Source: Bordetella pseudohinzii
Lineage (GTDB): Bacteria; Pseudomonadota; Gammaproteobacteria; Burkholderiales; Burkholderiaceae_B
Assembly (NCBI RefSeq): GCF_000657795.2
Contig: NZ_JHEP02000001.1
Location: 310,001 to 374,000, forward strand
Direction of reading: 5' to 3'
Length of the DNA stretch: 64,000 bases
Positions 16,988-25,653 of the stretch are shown in pieces (within the stretch, counting starts at the first letter, position 1; each line of letters starts with the position of its first letter). The notes under the pieces are model-generated. The model was given only the letters and a program-made list of their open reading frames with translations. It was not told the DNA's origin and ran no database searches. The translations under genes were made by a program, and so were the position numbers.

Positions 16988-18138
16988 ATGCCCGCGAAGA
17001 AACCGGCTTGCCGCGCATCGTCTTGCGGGGATCTCCCTACGAGCGAGGCTTGCGCTACGGCCAGTTGGCGCGAGACCGGATACGGCGGTCTATGGCGTTC
17101 TACGGCGAAGTCTTCCAGCACCATGCCGGCCTGTCCTGGGAAGACGCCATCCGCATGGCCGGACGCTATCGGCCTTACATCGCCGATTTTTCGCCCGACA
17201 GCCTACTCGAAATGCAGGGAATCGCCGAAGGTGCCGGCCTGACGGCCGACGACATCCTCGTGCTGAACGCGCGCAGCGAGCTGATGTTCTCTTCCGCTAC
17301 CCGCCCAACCGCCGCGGCCGCCGGCGAGTGCACGTCTTTTGCGGTCCTGCCCGATGCGACGGCAAATGGACACACTTACGCGGGGCAGAACTGGGACTGG
17401 ATCCCCACCGCGCTAGAAACGGCGGTCGTACTGGAGGTGCACCGCGACGACAAGCCCAGCTACGTCACGGTGGCGGAGGCAGGGCACTTGGCGAAGGCAG
17501 GCATGAACGACGCGGGCCTGGCCGTCTGCACCAATACCCTGGTGTCCAATCTGGACGGCGACCGCGTCGGCGTGCCCTATCACATCGTTCTGCGCTCGCT
17601 ACTCGACGCCCCGACCATATCGGCAGCCACACGCCTGATTTATGCCGCCCAACGCGCGTTCTCCGCCAACTACCTGCTGGCCCATCGCGACGGACTGGCC
17701 GTCAATATCGAAACGACATCCGGCGATGCGCGCGGCGTTAGCACGCGCCTGCCCAAGGACGGCCTGCTGGTCCATACGAATCATTTCGCGGCCGACGACT
17801 TCAAGCAATACGACATACGCGTCAACCTATATCCGGGCAGCCTGTTCCGCCTTGATGATGTGCGGCGCAGTCTGCGCCGGGAAGGCCGGGCCTTGACGCT
17901 CGAGGGAATCCAACATGCGCTGCGCAGCCATCACAATGCACCGGACTCAGTCTGCTGGCATCCTGACCCTACAAAGCCTGCGTTGGATCGCAGAGCCACC
18001 ATTACCTCCATCGTCATGGACCTGGACGCGGGTGAATTCCTTTTCACCGCTGGCCCGCCCTGTCTCTCGGACTACACCTCGCTACAGCTAGGAGCGCACA
18101 TCGGCGTGCAGGACAAGGCCCCACTGACAGAAGGCTGA
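16984..18138 (+). CDS. C45-family N-terminal-nucleophile hydrolase (isopenicillin N acyltransferase-like)
   Basis: A 384-residue protein of the acyl-CoA:6-aminopenicillanate acyltransferase family. The presumed autocleavage/nucleophile site is GECTSFAV (Cys near residue 114), followed by the family's GQNWDW and AGMNDAGLAVCTNTL blocks. Members are synthesised as precursors that self-cleave before the Cys and then hydrolyse or transfer N-acyl groups. Bacterial copies are mostly amidases of unknown substrate. The ATG at 16984 overlaps the previous stop by 4 nt, with GGGAG upstream. Together with the amidohydrolase and M28 enzyme it suggests an N-acyl or amide substrate for the locus. Confidence 0.85.
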   Translation: MNAREETGLPRIVLRGSPYERGLRYGQLARDRIRRSMAFYGEVFQHHAGLSWEDAIRMAGRYRPYIADFSPDSLLEMQGIAEGAGLTADDILVLNARSELMFSSATRPTAAAAGECTSFAVLPDATANGHTYAGQNWDWIPTALETAVVLEVHRDDKPSYVTVAEAGHLAKAGMNDAGLAVCTNTLVSNLDGDRVGVPYHIVLRSLLDAPTISAATRLIYAAQRAFSANYLLAHRDGLAVNIETTSGDARGVSTRLPKDGLLVHTNHFAADDFKQYDIRVNLYPGSLFRLDDVRRSLRREGRALTLEGIQHALRSHHNAPDSVCWHPDPTKPALDRRATITSIVMDLDAGEFLFTAGPPCLSDYTSLQLGAHIGVQDKAPLTEG

Positions 18139-18159
18139 CAGCCGCTGCAGGCCCACAAC

Positions 18160-18177
18160 GACCTTCGGGCGAAGGTC
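18160..18177. repeat. Perfect hairpin GACCTTCG-GG-CGAAGGTC
   Basis: An 8-bp perfect stem with a 2-nt loop, 21 bp after the C45 stop and just before a C9 run. It is not followed by a T-run, so a rho-independent terminator is doubtful. It may cap the mRNA end or act with the C-tract in the next gene's leader. Confidence 0.5.
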
Positions 18178-18181
18178 ATTG

Positions 18182-18190
18182 CCCCCCCCC
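18182..18190 (+). repeat. C9 homopolymer in the leader of the TPP-enzyme gene
   Basis: Nine consecutive C residues end 23 nt before the ATG at 18214 and adjoin the hairpin at 18160-18177. Runs of C this long are prone to slippage, and C-tracts in fimbrial promoters of Bordetella are known to vary phase. Any such role here is inference. Confidence 0.6.
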
Positions 18191-18213
18191 ATTTTCCCGA
18201 TAGGAAACTGCTC

Positions 18214-19761
18214 ATGAACGGCGCAGAAAGCCTGGTTCACTCGCTGCTCGATAGTGGCGTGGACACTTGTTTTGCCAACCCAGGAACCAGTGAAATGCAC
18301 TTCGTCGCAGCCTTGGATCGCATCCCAGGAATGCGCTGTGTGCTAGGTTTGTTCGAGGGCGTCGCGACCGGCGCGGCAGACGGTTACGGACGCATGCTGG
18401 ATAAGCCAGCAGCGACGTTACTTCATTTGGGTCCCGGGCTGGCAAATGGATTGGCCAATCTGCACAATGCCCGGCGCGCCGGCACGCCGGTAGTCAATAT
18501 CGTGGGCGAGCATGCATCCTGGCATCTGGCCGCCGACGCGCCATTGCATACAGAAATCGCCGCGCTTGCGGCGCCGATGTCAGGATGGACCCGCACAACC
18601 GCTGGCAGCCGGCATCTCGGACAGGACGCGGTCGATGCGGTCTATGCCAGCATGGCAAAAGGTGGCCAGGTTGCCACATTGATTGCACCTGCCGATGCCG
18701 CGTGGCAACCGGGCGTTATCGGTGCCAGACTGGCGCCTCCATCCCAAGCTCCTGCGGAAGCCACAGCCATTGAAGCTGCGGCGCGGGTCCTGCGTACGCC
18801 CGGTCGCCGCATGCTCATGGTGGGCGGACGCGCCTTGCGGGCGTCCGCTTTGCAAGTCGCGGCGCGCATCGCCGCACACACCGGAGTCCGGTTGGCCTGC
18901 CCGACCTCCAACGCACGCATCGAGCGTGGAGCTGGGCGCGCATCGATTGAACGCATGCCCTATTCCCTGCCACGCGCGATGGAATTTATGCAAGGGCTTG
19001 AACGATTGGTCCTAATCGGAGCACGCGCTCCGGTAGCGTTCTTTGGCTATCCTGACGGCCCCAGCAGTCTCGTGCCGTCAGGGTGCGACGTACTCGAAGT
19101 GGCCGATGCCGGCTGCGACTTGCTGGCAACGCTTGAGCTACTAGCGCAGCGCTTGGGTGTGCCAACTAAGCCGCCCTGCCGGACCACTGAAGCGCTATGG
19201 CAAGAATGCGAACCGCGCTGGGACCCTGAGGGCATTATGCGAACGATCGCCGAACTTCTGCCTGACCAGGCCATCCTCGTAGACGAAGCGCTGACGTCTG
19301 GTCATACGCTATTCAAGCACACCGCACACGCCGCGCCGCACGATCATTTGCAACTGACCGGTGGAGCGATTGGGATGGGGCTACCTCTAGCAACCGGCGC
19401 AGCCGTGGCATGTCCCACTCGCAAAGTGATATCCCTAGAAGGCGATGGCAGCGGCATGTACACGGCACAGGCACTTTGGACACAAGCTCGGGAGCGCCTA
19501 GACATCCTGACGCTAGTGTTCGCCAATCGCGGGTACCAAATTCTACGGGGCGAAATGGCCGGCATGGGCATCGCCTCCATGGGGCCGCAGGCCAGCCGTA
19601 TGCTGGACATCGAAGATCCAGAAATCAATTGGGTGCAATTGGCCAACGCCATGGGCGTCGACGCGGCACCAGCAGCTTCGATCGCGCAACTGCGCGTCCT
19701 GATACAGAGCGCCCTGAACAAGACCGGTCCGTTTCTCATCGAAGTACGCCTCAACCAATAG
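18214..19761 (+). CDS. Thiamine-pyrophosphate enzyme, acetolactate-synthase/benzoylformate-decarboxylase superfamily
   Basis: A 515-residue TPP-dependent enzyme. The N-terminal PYR domain has the catalytic Glu region GLFEGVATGAADGYGR, a central TPP_M domain is present, and the C-terminal PP domain has the Mg-TPP motif GDGSGMYTAQALWTQ ending in FANRGYQIL. It lacks an obvious FAD-binding signature, so a decarboxylase or lyase role on a 2-oxo acid is as plausible as acetolactate synthesis. The ATG has AGGA 9 nt upstream. It may be in a separate transcript from the C45 gene because a hairpin and C9 tract intervene. Local GC is lower than in the genes before it. Confidence 0.88.
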   Translation: MNGAESLVHSLLDSGVDTCFANPGTSEMHFVAALDRIPGMRCVLGLFEGVATGAADGYGRMLDKPAATLLHLGPGLANGLANLHNARRAGTPVVNIVGEHASWHLAADAPLHTEIAALAAPMSGWTRTTAGSRHLGQDAVDAVYASMAKGGQVATLIAPADAAWQPGVIGARLAPPSQAPAEATAIEAAARVLRTPGRRMLMVGGRALRASALQVAARIAAHTGVRLACPTSNARIERGAGRASIERMPYSLPRAMEFMQGLERLVLIGARAPVAFFGYPDGPSSLVPSGCDVLEVADAGCDLLATLELLAQRLGVPTKPPCRTTEALWQECEPRWDPEGIMRTIAELLPDQAILVDEALTSGHTLFKHTAHAAPHDHLQLTGGAIGMGLPLATGAAVACPTRKVISLEGDGSGMYTAQALWTQARERLDILTLVFANRGYQILRGEMAGMGIASMGPQASRMLDIEDPEINWVQLANAMGVDAAPAASIAQLRVLIQSALNKTGPFLIEVRLNQ

Positions 19762-19817
19762 TCTTGCCTTGCGCGCTCGTCGCACAGCCGTGCCGCCCCC
19801 TACCCCCATCTCGATCC

Positions 19818-20147
19818 ATGGAGTGCAACCAATCCTGGTTCGGCGCGCTGATGGAGATTGTCAACACCGTCACGATTGTTTTTTTTGTAACCCAGCTTCC
19901 TGATCTGGAATTTATGGAAAGGATACAGAGACATGCCGAGTCGGCTGGCGTAACTCTACACATCCACGTCAAGGGCCGAGATCCGCGCCTGACCGGCGAG
20001 GTTGTGCGCGAAATGTTGCCCGATTGGCAATCCGCGAGCATCCGGTTCTGCGGTCCTGCCGGTATAGGCGACGCAATCGAGGCAAACATGCAGGAGTGGG
20101 GAATGGATCCAACTGCATTCCACCGAGAACTCTTCCAAATGCGCTAA
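19818..20147 (+). pseudogene. Truncated ferric-reductase-like protein (C-terminal NAD-binding part only)
   Basis: The 109 codons end with SIRFCGPAGIGDAIEAN and FHRELFQMR, the typical C-terminus of membrane ferric reductase/ferredoxin-reductase proteins (NAD_binding_6). The haem-binding membrane domain and the FAD domain, some 300 or more residues in intact relatives, are absent, and no in-frame coding remains upstream, where the TPP-enzyme gene lies. A start at 19818 or 19851 is formally possible. I take it as a remnant left by a deletion or transfer junction between the TPP gene and the pilus cluster. Confidence 0.65.
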
Positions 20148-20175
20148 TCGTGCCCGTCGCATCTATGCCCCTGGC

Positions 20176-21174
20176 TCAGTAGTAAAGCGTCGCGACGATT
20201 GTGTCGCTGTAACTGCCGATGGCGAGGTCGGGCTGCGGAGGCACTTCGCCATACACAGTAAGCGTAACAGTGTTGCCCGCAATATCGGTGGTACCCGTGG
20301 CTCTGTTGGTTTCGTCATCGTCGCCCCAGACCTGGGTATGCGCTTCGTCTAGATATAGCTGGTACTGCACATTCCCGGCGGGCCCGATCATTCTGCGCAT
20401 GACGCCGTCAAAGTTCTGGCCATTGTTCAAACCAACTTTCCACGGCGTGCCCGGCGCGCACTGAACGCGAATAGATCCATGCTCTCTCAGTGCCTGCAGC
20501 GGCGGCGGTGTGGCCCCAAAATCAATGTCAGTTGCTACAATCCAGCATGCATTGTCGTAGCTAGCAAGTACGCCCGAAGAGTTGAACGTGACCGCCCCCC
20601 CGCCGCTACCGCCGGTTGCACAGTCGGCCGAGTTGGGATAGTCCACGTTGCTGTAACGGTATCGAAGTACCCCCTGGATACCTTGTTCCTGGTAATTTCT
20701 CGATGCGGACACAGCTTGGCCAGGATAGACCCAGCCGTATATAGGCGCATGTGTCGACAATGGTGAGCCGGCTGCTACGGCGGCTTGAAATTGGTAGACG
20801 GGAGTCGTCCCAGGCGCTCCGATTATCTGCGTGTGCGCGGGATCGGAAAATAGATCGTAATTGAGATAACCACCATTGTAATTCGTCATGCGCCGTGTGG
20901 GTTGACCTGCGCTCCAGTCACCCGGGCTGAGATAGAGACAGATCTGATAATACAGTGTCGTGCCGCCGGCGTAATCCGGTGCACATGTGTACTTTAAGTT
21001 ACTGGTCGTAGCACGACCTGCCCCAGTGACGGTTCCAAAATTCATCGAAAATGAACCTTCGACATAGCACGTTTGCGCCTGGGCGCCTTGGCTACCAAAT
21101 AGGAATAGACCTATGGCGATCAGTCTGGCCAGCGCGTAGGCGCCCCCTGGCGGCAGGAAACTCCCTATTGACAT
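20176..21174 (-). CDS. csuE: Csu-like pilus tip adhesin, two spore-coat-U (SCPU) domains
   Basis: A 332-residue exported protein with signal peptide (core ALARLIAIGLFLFG, cleavage after AQA). Two SCPU domains follow: residues about 33-190 (starting QTCYVEGSFSMNFG) and about 210-332 (CWIVATDIDFGATPPP to a C-terminal TIVATLYY). Two-domain SCPU proteins at the end of such operons are tip adhesins, as in Acinetobacter CsuE. Its start overlaps the usher stop by 10 bp, with GGAG upstream. Being last of the operon fits the tip role. Confidence 0.82.
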   Translation of the reverse strand: MSIGSFLPPGGAYALARLIAIGLFLFGSQGAQAQTCYVEGSFSMNFGTVTGAGRATTSNLKYTCAPDYAGGTTLYYQICLYLSPGDWSAGQPTRRMTNYNGGYLNYDLFSDPAHTQIIGAPGTTPVYQFQAAVAAGSPLSTHAPIYGWVYPGQAVSASRNYQEQGIQGVLRYRYSNVDYPNSADCATGGSGGGAVTFNSSGVLASYDNACWIVATDIDFGATPPPLQALREHGSIRVQCAPGTPWKVGLNNGQNFDGVMRRMIGPAGNVQYQLYLDEAHTQVWGDDDETNRATGTTDIAGNTVTLTVYGEVPPQPDLAIGSYSDTIVATLYY

Positions 21175-23576
21175 GTAAGCTCTCCAAGATCAAATCGGCC
21201 GTGCTGAGGGAGATCCGCGGGCAGATCGACCACACACCGTGATCCTCTTTCGAGGACTATTATTTGTGCGCCTTGTGGAGGATCCTCCATATAGACGCGG
21301 CCGTCATAGCCGACGATGAGTGTTTGATCGCCTGGACTTAGTTTTGCTTCCGTGCCCGGCAGGATCAAGGCGCCATTGGCATGTCGAATCGCAAGTTCGA
21401 CTGCAAGCGTCACCTTCATCGGAAAACGCGCGTACATTCCGCTACCTGTGGAAGGGACCGCCTTCATCCGTACCCGCTCGACACTCACATCCGCCGGCAG
21501 CACTAACGGGTCAATAGAGACGTCGTTTTCCTGCCACGCGTTTAGCGGCGTAACTAGCAGCAGACCTTTATCGTCTGTAGTTCCGATCAGACGATTTTCT
21601 AGCTTAACGGGAACGTTCGCGATGCCATCGGTAGACACCACCGCGAACGAGTCATACACTCGTCGCATCGGAAAGACACTTCCCTTCATGAGCAGAAGGC
21701 CTCCGGTCGCGCCAGCATAAACGGTCGTGTTACTGGGAGACCCTTGATTGTGCCAGTACTGAGAGCCCGCCCGCCACTCTCCATAGCGACTTAGTTGATT
21801 GATTTCGGCCTGCCCACCAGCTTCTTGGCCCACGCTGGCTTGCGTCCGCCATCCCCAGCCATCTGCGTCACCCGGCAGATTACGGGAAGCCCCTGCTGTG
21901 ACGGTATTCCCGTGGTTTTGGTGTTCAATGCTGGTCCACGCTTGAACCTTGCCACCGAGTGGCAAGGACCAGTAAAAGAACGCGCTTGTGCCGCCGTTAC
22001 CGTCTAAGTCGCGATTGCCACCTATGCTCACGTGGCCGTATTTGCCCAAGGATTGGGACCAGCTCAGTCCAACGTAGCTTGCGCGAGGACTGTCGCGATA
22101 GTCCTGCCGGACATAGCTTGCACCCAACTGGCCTCTGCCAATGCTCCAACCCAGGAACGCCTGCGAGGTACGCAGCGGGAGTTGGGATCCTTGAAGTGTT
22201 CCTATGTCTCGGAATGACGAGTCTCGATGCAACGTTGACATGTTCACACTGAAACGCTGGCCCTGCCATTGATAACCAACACCGTATTGTTTGCCGCGCC
22301 GAGAATCTTGGTTGCTCGATGCGTGCGAGACATTTATCACACCAAGTTGGCCTAATCTAAACAGGGCGCCGATGCCGCCCATGGCCAGGGCGTCCGATCG
22401 TTCACCATGCGCCTCCAGCGTTACATAATTACTCAAACCATAGCGGACGCTGGCACTGTACATGACCTCGTCTGCATACGAGAAAGAACGCAGGCCATAG
22501 TCGTCGCGTAATTTCCCGACCTCCAACGACCAATCTCCGAGGCCCTGCTGCAATAACTGGGCACTGCTGTAGATAGAAAAATTGACAACGCGCCTCTGCC
22601 CGGTGATGTCGGTGATGACCATCTGCGCTGTGCCCGCACCAGTAATAACGGGAGTGCTCACGATTTGAAACTGGCCAGGTGGCACTCGGCTTTGTGCTTC
22701 TCGTATGCCGTTGACGTACAGATCCACGACAGACGGCAATGCCGTTTCTCCGGCGAAGGACGCTAGCGGCACCGTTAAACGATAGGGCTGGAGATCGAAA
22801 TTGCGCGAGACACGCAATCCACCGAACCGCATGGTCCGAGTCCAAGATAGCGCGCTAGTGAACGCGTCGCCCATGGTCACTGTGATCATCGGGTCCGGGA
22901 AGTCCAGTTGCCACGAGGTGTCCAACCGCGTGCTAGTGAATGTACTCTCACCGCCACTGCCACCGACCGATTGCATCAGGTTGCTGGTTCTCCATAAGCC
23001 GGGGCCTACGCCAAACATCCTAAACTCAGTCCAGCCGCTGATGCTTCGTGAATTCTGATCTTTCTGACCATAAAGATCGTAGTTAAGAAGCAATCCTGGT
23101 GCTTGAGTCGCGGGATCTAGACGAGGCGACGCAGGAGTTCGATAGCCCAACTCGGTAGTCGGCCTATCCAGCGCACTTAAGGGAACGACCAATGCAAGTC
23201 GCTGATTTGCGACGTCATATTCTTGTCTGAGCCCCGGCACATCGTCCAATCTGACAAGACCCGAGGCCGATGCCGCGCCAGGCCAAGTCAAACCGAGATC
23301 AAACAGCGTCGTTGCGTCGGCAAGGAGTTGCCCATTTCGCAGTACGAAGTGCGCTACCTGCCTCAATTGAGCGCGGTTAAGCACGACCTCCAAATAGAGG
23401 TGTTCGTCTTGCCAAGGGCTGGCCGCCGGCTCTACCGACGATCCTTGGAGCGGATTTTCGAGACCCGCATGTACAGCCACCTCGGCAGCCCACGCGGGTT
23501 TCCACATCAAAATTACAACGACAACGTTACCGACAAGTTCCTTCCAAGGGCACCGCTTGTGCGTCAGTGTCATCAT
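21165..23576 (-). CDS. csuD: Outer-membrane usher of an archaic chaperone-usher pilus
   Basis: An 803-residue FimD/CsuD-type usher with an N-terminal signal (MWKPAWA cleavage region), a periplasmic N-domain (LYLEVVLNRAQ), a 24-strand beta-barrel region with a plug, and a C-terminal domain (AKLSPGDQTLIVGYDGRVYM). The usher receives chaperone-subunit complexes and threads the fibre through the outer membrane. Its 5' end overlaps the chaperone gene by 50 bp; starts at 23576 or 23573 are possible. Lower GC and different codon use from the upstream catabolic locus suggest a separate origin. Confidence 0.88.
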   Translation of the reverse strand: MMTLTHKRCPWKELVGNVVVVILMWKPAWAAEVAVHAGLENPLQGSSVEPAASPWQDEHLYLEVVLNRAQLRQVAHFVLRNGQLLADATTLFDLGLTWPGAASASGLVRLDDVPGLRQEYDVANQRLALVVPLSALDRPTTELGYRTPASPRLDPATQAPGLLLNYDLYGQKDQNSRSISGWTEFRMFGVGPGLWRTSNLMQSVGGSGGESTFTSTRLDTSWQLDFPDPMITVTMGDAFTSALSWTRTMRFGGLRVSRNFDLQPYRLTVPLASFAGETALPSVVDLYVNGIREAQSRVPPGQFQIVSTPVITGAGTAQMVITDITGQRRVVNFSIYSSAQLLQQGLGDWSLEVGKLRDDYGLRSFSYADEVMYSASVRYGLSNYVTLEAHGERSDALAMGGIGALFRLGQLGVINVSHASSNQDSRRGKQYGVGYQWQGQRFSVNMSTLHRDSSFRDIGTLQGSQLPLRTSQAFLGWSIGRGQLGASYVRQDYRDSPRASYVGLSWSQSLGKYGHVSIGGNRDLDGNGGTSAFFYWSLPLGGKVQAWTSIEHQNHGNTVTAGASRNLPGDADGWGWRTQASVGQEAGGQAEINQLSRYGEWRAGSQYWHNQGSPSNTTVYAGATGGLLLMKGSVFPMRRVYDSFAVVSTDGIANVPVKLENRLIGTTDDKGLLLVTPLNAWQENDVSIDPLVLPADVSVERVRMKAVPSTGSGMYARFPMKVTLAVELAIRHANGALILPGTEAKLSPGDQTLIVGYDGRVYMEDPPQGAQIIVLERGSRCVVDLPADLPQHGRFDLGELTCQ

Positions 23577-24345
23577 TGAATCGAGCCTTGAGAGTAAGGC
23601 CTGCCGTCAACTGTGTGGGCGACTTGATTGCCCATTCCATTTGCTTTCCGGGTAGAACATAGCCAAGCAGGCCATCTTCAAGAACTTGTGTTTGACCGTT
23701 GGCCGAGACCGCAGTCAGCGAACTTATCCGCAAGGATTGTGGGCTCCTATTGCTGACGCGCAATTCGGACGCACCCTCTTTTCGGGGAGCCAATTGAGCA
23801 CACACCAAACTGAGATCAGTCTTGGGTGGGCCTTGTTCTTCGTGAGGGGCGTCAGGACTCTTGGTTGAGCTCGCCGCGATAAATACAGGAATGGAGTATC
23901 GCAGTAGGACCTTCAATTCGACGCCCTTGGGTGGTTCCTTTGGAGGCAGCTCGTCAATCAGAATTCGATAAGTTTGCTCGTCTGGGGATGGAGAAGGGTG
24001 AAGCCGCACGATACGTACCGTTTGCCGCTCACCAGGCGCCACTCGCATAATTGCTGGGCTGGCAACGACCTCCTTTGCGGGAACAAGGCGATCTTCGCCG
24101 TTTTCCTGCGTCCAACGCATGACGCGCACCTGGGCCTCCAGGGCATTCTGCCCGCTGTTGAACACTTGCAGCGCCTGTGCAGTCTGAGCAGACTCAAAAT
24201 GCAGACGCACGGGCGACACCTGAAGCACTGCAGCCTGCGCAGCTTGAATACCCCCAAACGTGAGCCAAGTCGCTACCATGCCTATGATGGCGGCAGCTAC
24301 ATGTAGGCGCAGACAGCGGTGCGTCGGATACCTTACTGAGTCCAT
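23527..24345 (-). CDS. csuC: Periplasmic pilus chaperone (PapD-like, Csu type)
   Basis: A 272-residue exported protein with a signal ending near AAQA. The chaperone N-domain shows LQVSPVRLHFESAQTAQALQV and the conserved APGERQTVRIVR segment; the C-domain shows LRVSNRSPQSLRISSL. The chaperone donates a beta-strand to SCPU subunits. ATG 24345 has GGAGG about 6 nt upstream. It lies between the major subunit gene and the usher gene, the usual order of a small Csu operon. Confidence 0.88.
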   Translation of the reverse strand: MDSVRYPTHRCLRLHVAAAIIGMVATWLTFGGIQAAQAAVLQVSPVRLHFESAQTAQALQVFNSGQNALEAQVRVMRWTQENGEDRLVPAKEVVASPAIMRVAPGERQTVRIVRLHPSPSPDEQTYRILIDELPPKEPPKGVELKVLLRYSIPVFIAASSTKSPDAPHEEQGPPKTDLSLVCAQLAPRKEGASELRVSNRSPQSLRISSLTAVSANGQTQVLEDGLLGYVLPGKQMEWAIKSPTQLTAGLTLKARFNDDTDAQAVPLEGTCR

Positions 24346-24361
24346 TTAGGCCTCCAGTTTT

Positions 24362-24880
24362 TTAATAAGTGATAGTGGCCGTGATTATGTCGAGATAGTT
24401 GCCGACGGGCTCGTTACCTGCCATCGTCGTCCTCGCATATACCGTAAGGGGAATGGTGTACTCAGCACCCATTCCAAGACCGATACCCGAGTACCATGAG
24501 GTGGAATCATTGCCCCAGTTTTGCGTACGCCCAGCATCGTGAGACAGTCTATAAGGGATGGTTATGCTGGAGCTTGAATGCAACATAGCTCGTGCCGTGG
24601 GATCACCAGAAGTTGTCCCCCCATCAAGGCCCAATGTGAATGGTAGATCCTTGGTGCACTGAACCTGAATGGTGCCGATCTGATCCACGTCGAAATTTGC
24701 GGCGGCGGGGTGGGTTCCAAAATCTATATCGGTGGCGGAAACAATCAGGCAGGTGCCTTGAATTGTGATTCGAACTTGGAAGGTCGTGTCCCCTGTTTGA
24801 GTTTGGGCTAATGCACCACCAGTTGTTGCGGCAATGGCGCTTGCCACAAGCGATCTTGATAACCAACGAAAACCGTACAT
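24362..24880 (-). CDS. csuA/B: Csu-like major pilin subunit, single SCPU domain
   Basis: A 172-residue exported protein: signal peptide to ALAQ, then one SCPU domain (TCLIVSATDIDFGTHP, VQCTKDLPFTLGLDGG, closing ITATITY). The start is ATG 24880 with AGGG 8 nt upstream; an in-frame GTG at 24895 is less likely. It is the first gene of the operon and the shortest SCPU protein, consistent with the shaft subunit. The CsuA and CsuB adaptor genes of the Acinetobacter prototype are absent. Confidence 0.82.
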   Translation of the reverse strand: MYGFRWLSRSLVASAIAATTGGALAQTQTGDTTFQVRITIQGTCLIVSATDIDFGTHPAAANFDVDQIGTIQVQCTKDLPFTLGLDGGTTSGDPTARAMLHSSSSITIPYRLSHDAGRTQNWGNDSTSWYSGIGLGMGAEYTIPLTVYARTTMAGNEPVGNYLDIITATITY

Positions 24881-25371
24881 AAGGTCAACCCTCACAGAAA
24901 GTCAATGAGTCCGTTGCTTAGATCTCGTCAAGCGCGTTGTATTCCGTCCAGTGCCAACGACTGCTCAAGCTAGCCCATCAGTGCGAAACGTTGCGGCGAG
25001 ATGCCTGGCACGAATAACGCATGGACGATCAGGCTAGGAGGCATCCTATAGGACTAGACCTTTGGCGGCAACACATTCGAAGAACAGGCGCGCAACCGTG
25101 GTTAATTGTGATGTTTGCGCAACGGGGGCTTGGTTGGCATAAAGAGCGCTTGCCCCCGCGAAGGAAGGCATCATAATGATCATGGCCCAGCGCGCATCAT
25201 ATTATGATTCATTTTAACACTTTTAATTACATACTAAATTGTCTTGGTACCGTTTGTTCAAGGCCCGTGCACCCTAACGTCATTCCCGCAAGAGCTACCG
25301 AATTACGGATAAACTAAAAATTCCCTCTTACGATATGCGCAAGTACCGAGCGATCCACGCACTTTGTCAAT
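24881..25371. promoter_or_regulatory. AT-rich intergenic region upstream of the pilus operon
   Basis: These 491 bases hold no gene. The most AT-rich patch (25195-25260) contains, on the minus strand, TTAAAA (25226-25221), 16 nt and TAATAT (25204-25199), a possible promoter some 300 nt before the pilin gene. No C-tract like that of Bordetella fim promoters is seen here. An H-NS-type silencer target is possible but not shown. Confidence 0.35.
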
Positions 25372-25398
25372 ATGGCCTACTCTACAGCGCGAGATGCA

Positions 25399-25653
25399 AT
25401 GATTGAAGTCAATTGGACGTCATATGCGACGAGGACTCTTCTAGATCTGGATTATTCGGATCTCAAGCGGTTGGTGTTAGCGGTAAGTGAGCTCCGTAGC
25501 TTCCGCTCTGGCATAAGTGCCCTATGTTGTGAGACTGCGGGTGCAAGGCGGAATATTGAGGTGGAGGGGTTTGAGCTCCATTTGCTAGCAGGAGTGCACG
25601 TCGTTGAGATTTGTGAAGTACGGGTCAGAGCGCCCAAAGGGCGCGCTTCATGA
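25399..25653 (+). CDS. Small protein, candidate toxin of a type II toxin-antitoxin pair
   Basis: An 84-residue protein (start 25399; 25372 is an alternative) ending in a 4-nt ATGA overlap with the next gene. I see no firm family motif. Size, a helical N-terminal half (RTLLDLDYSDLKRLVLAV) and a beta-rich C-terminal half (NIEVEGFELHLLAGVHVVEICEVRV) are compatible with a RelE/ParE-like fold. The coupled antitoxin-like partner is the main argument. It lies between the pilus operon and the ICE, a usual place for such pairs. Confidence 0.5.
   Translation: MIEVNWTSYATRTLLDLDYSDLKRLVLAVSELRSFRSGISALCCETAGARRNIEVEGFELHLLAGVHVVEICEVRVRAPKGRAS

Noticed and set aside
24881-25371. Looked for a poly-C phase-variation tract in the pilus promoter
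   Set aside because: None is present; the only long C-tract nearby is the C9 in front of the TPP-enzyme gene.
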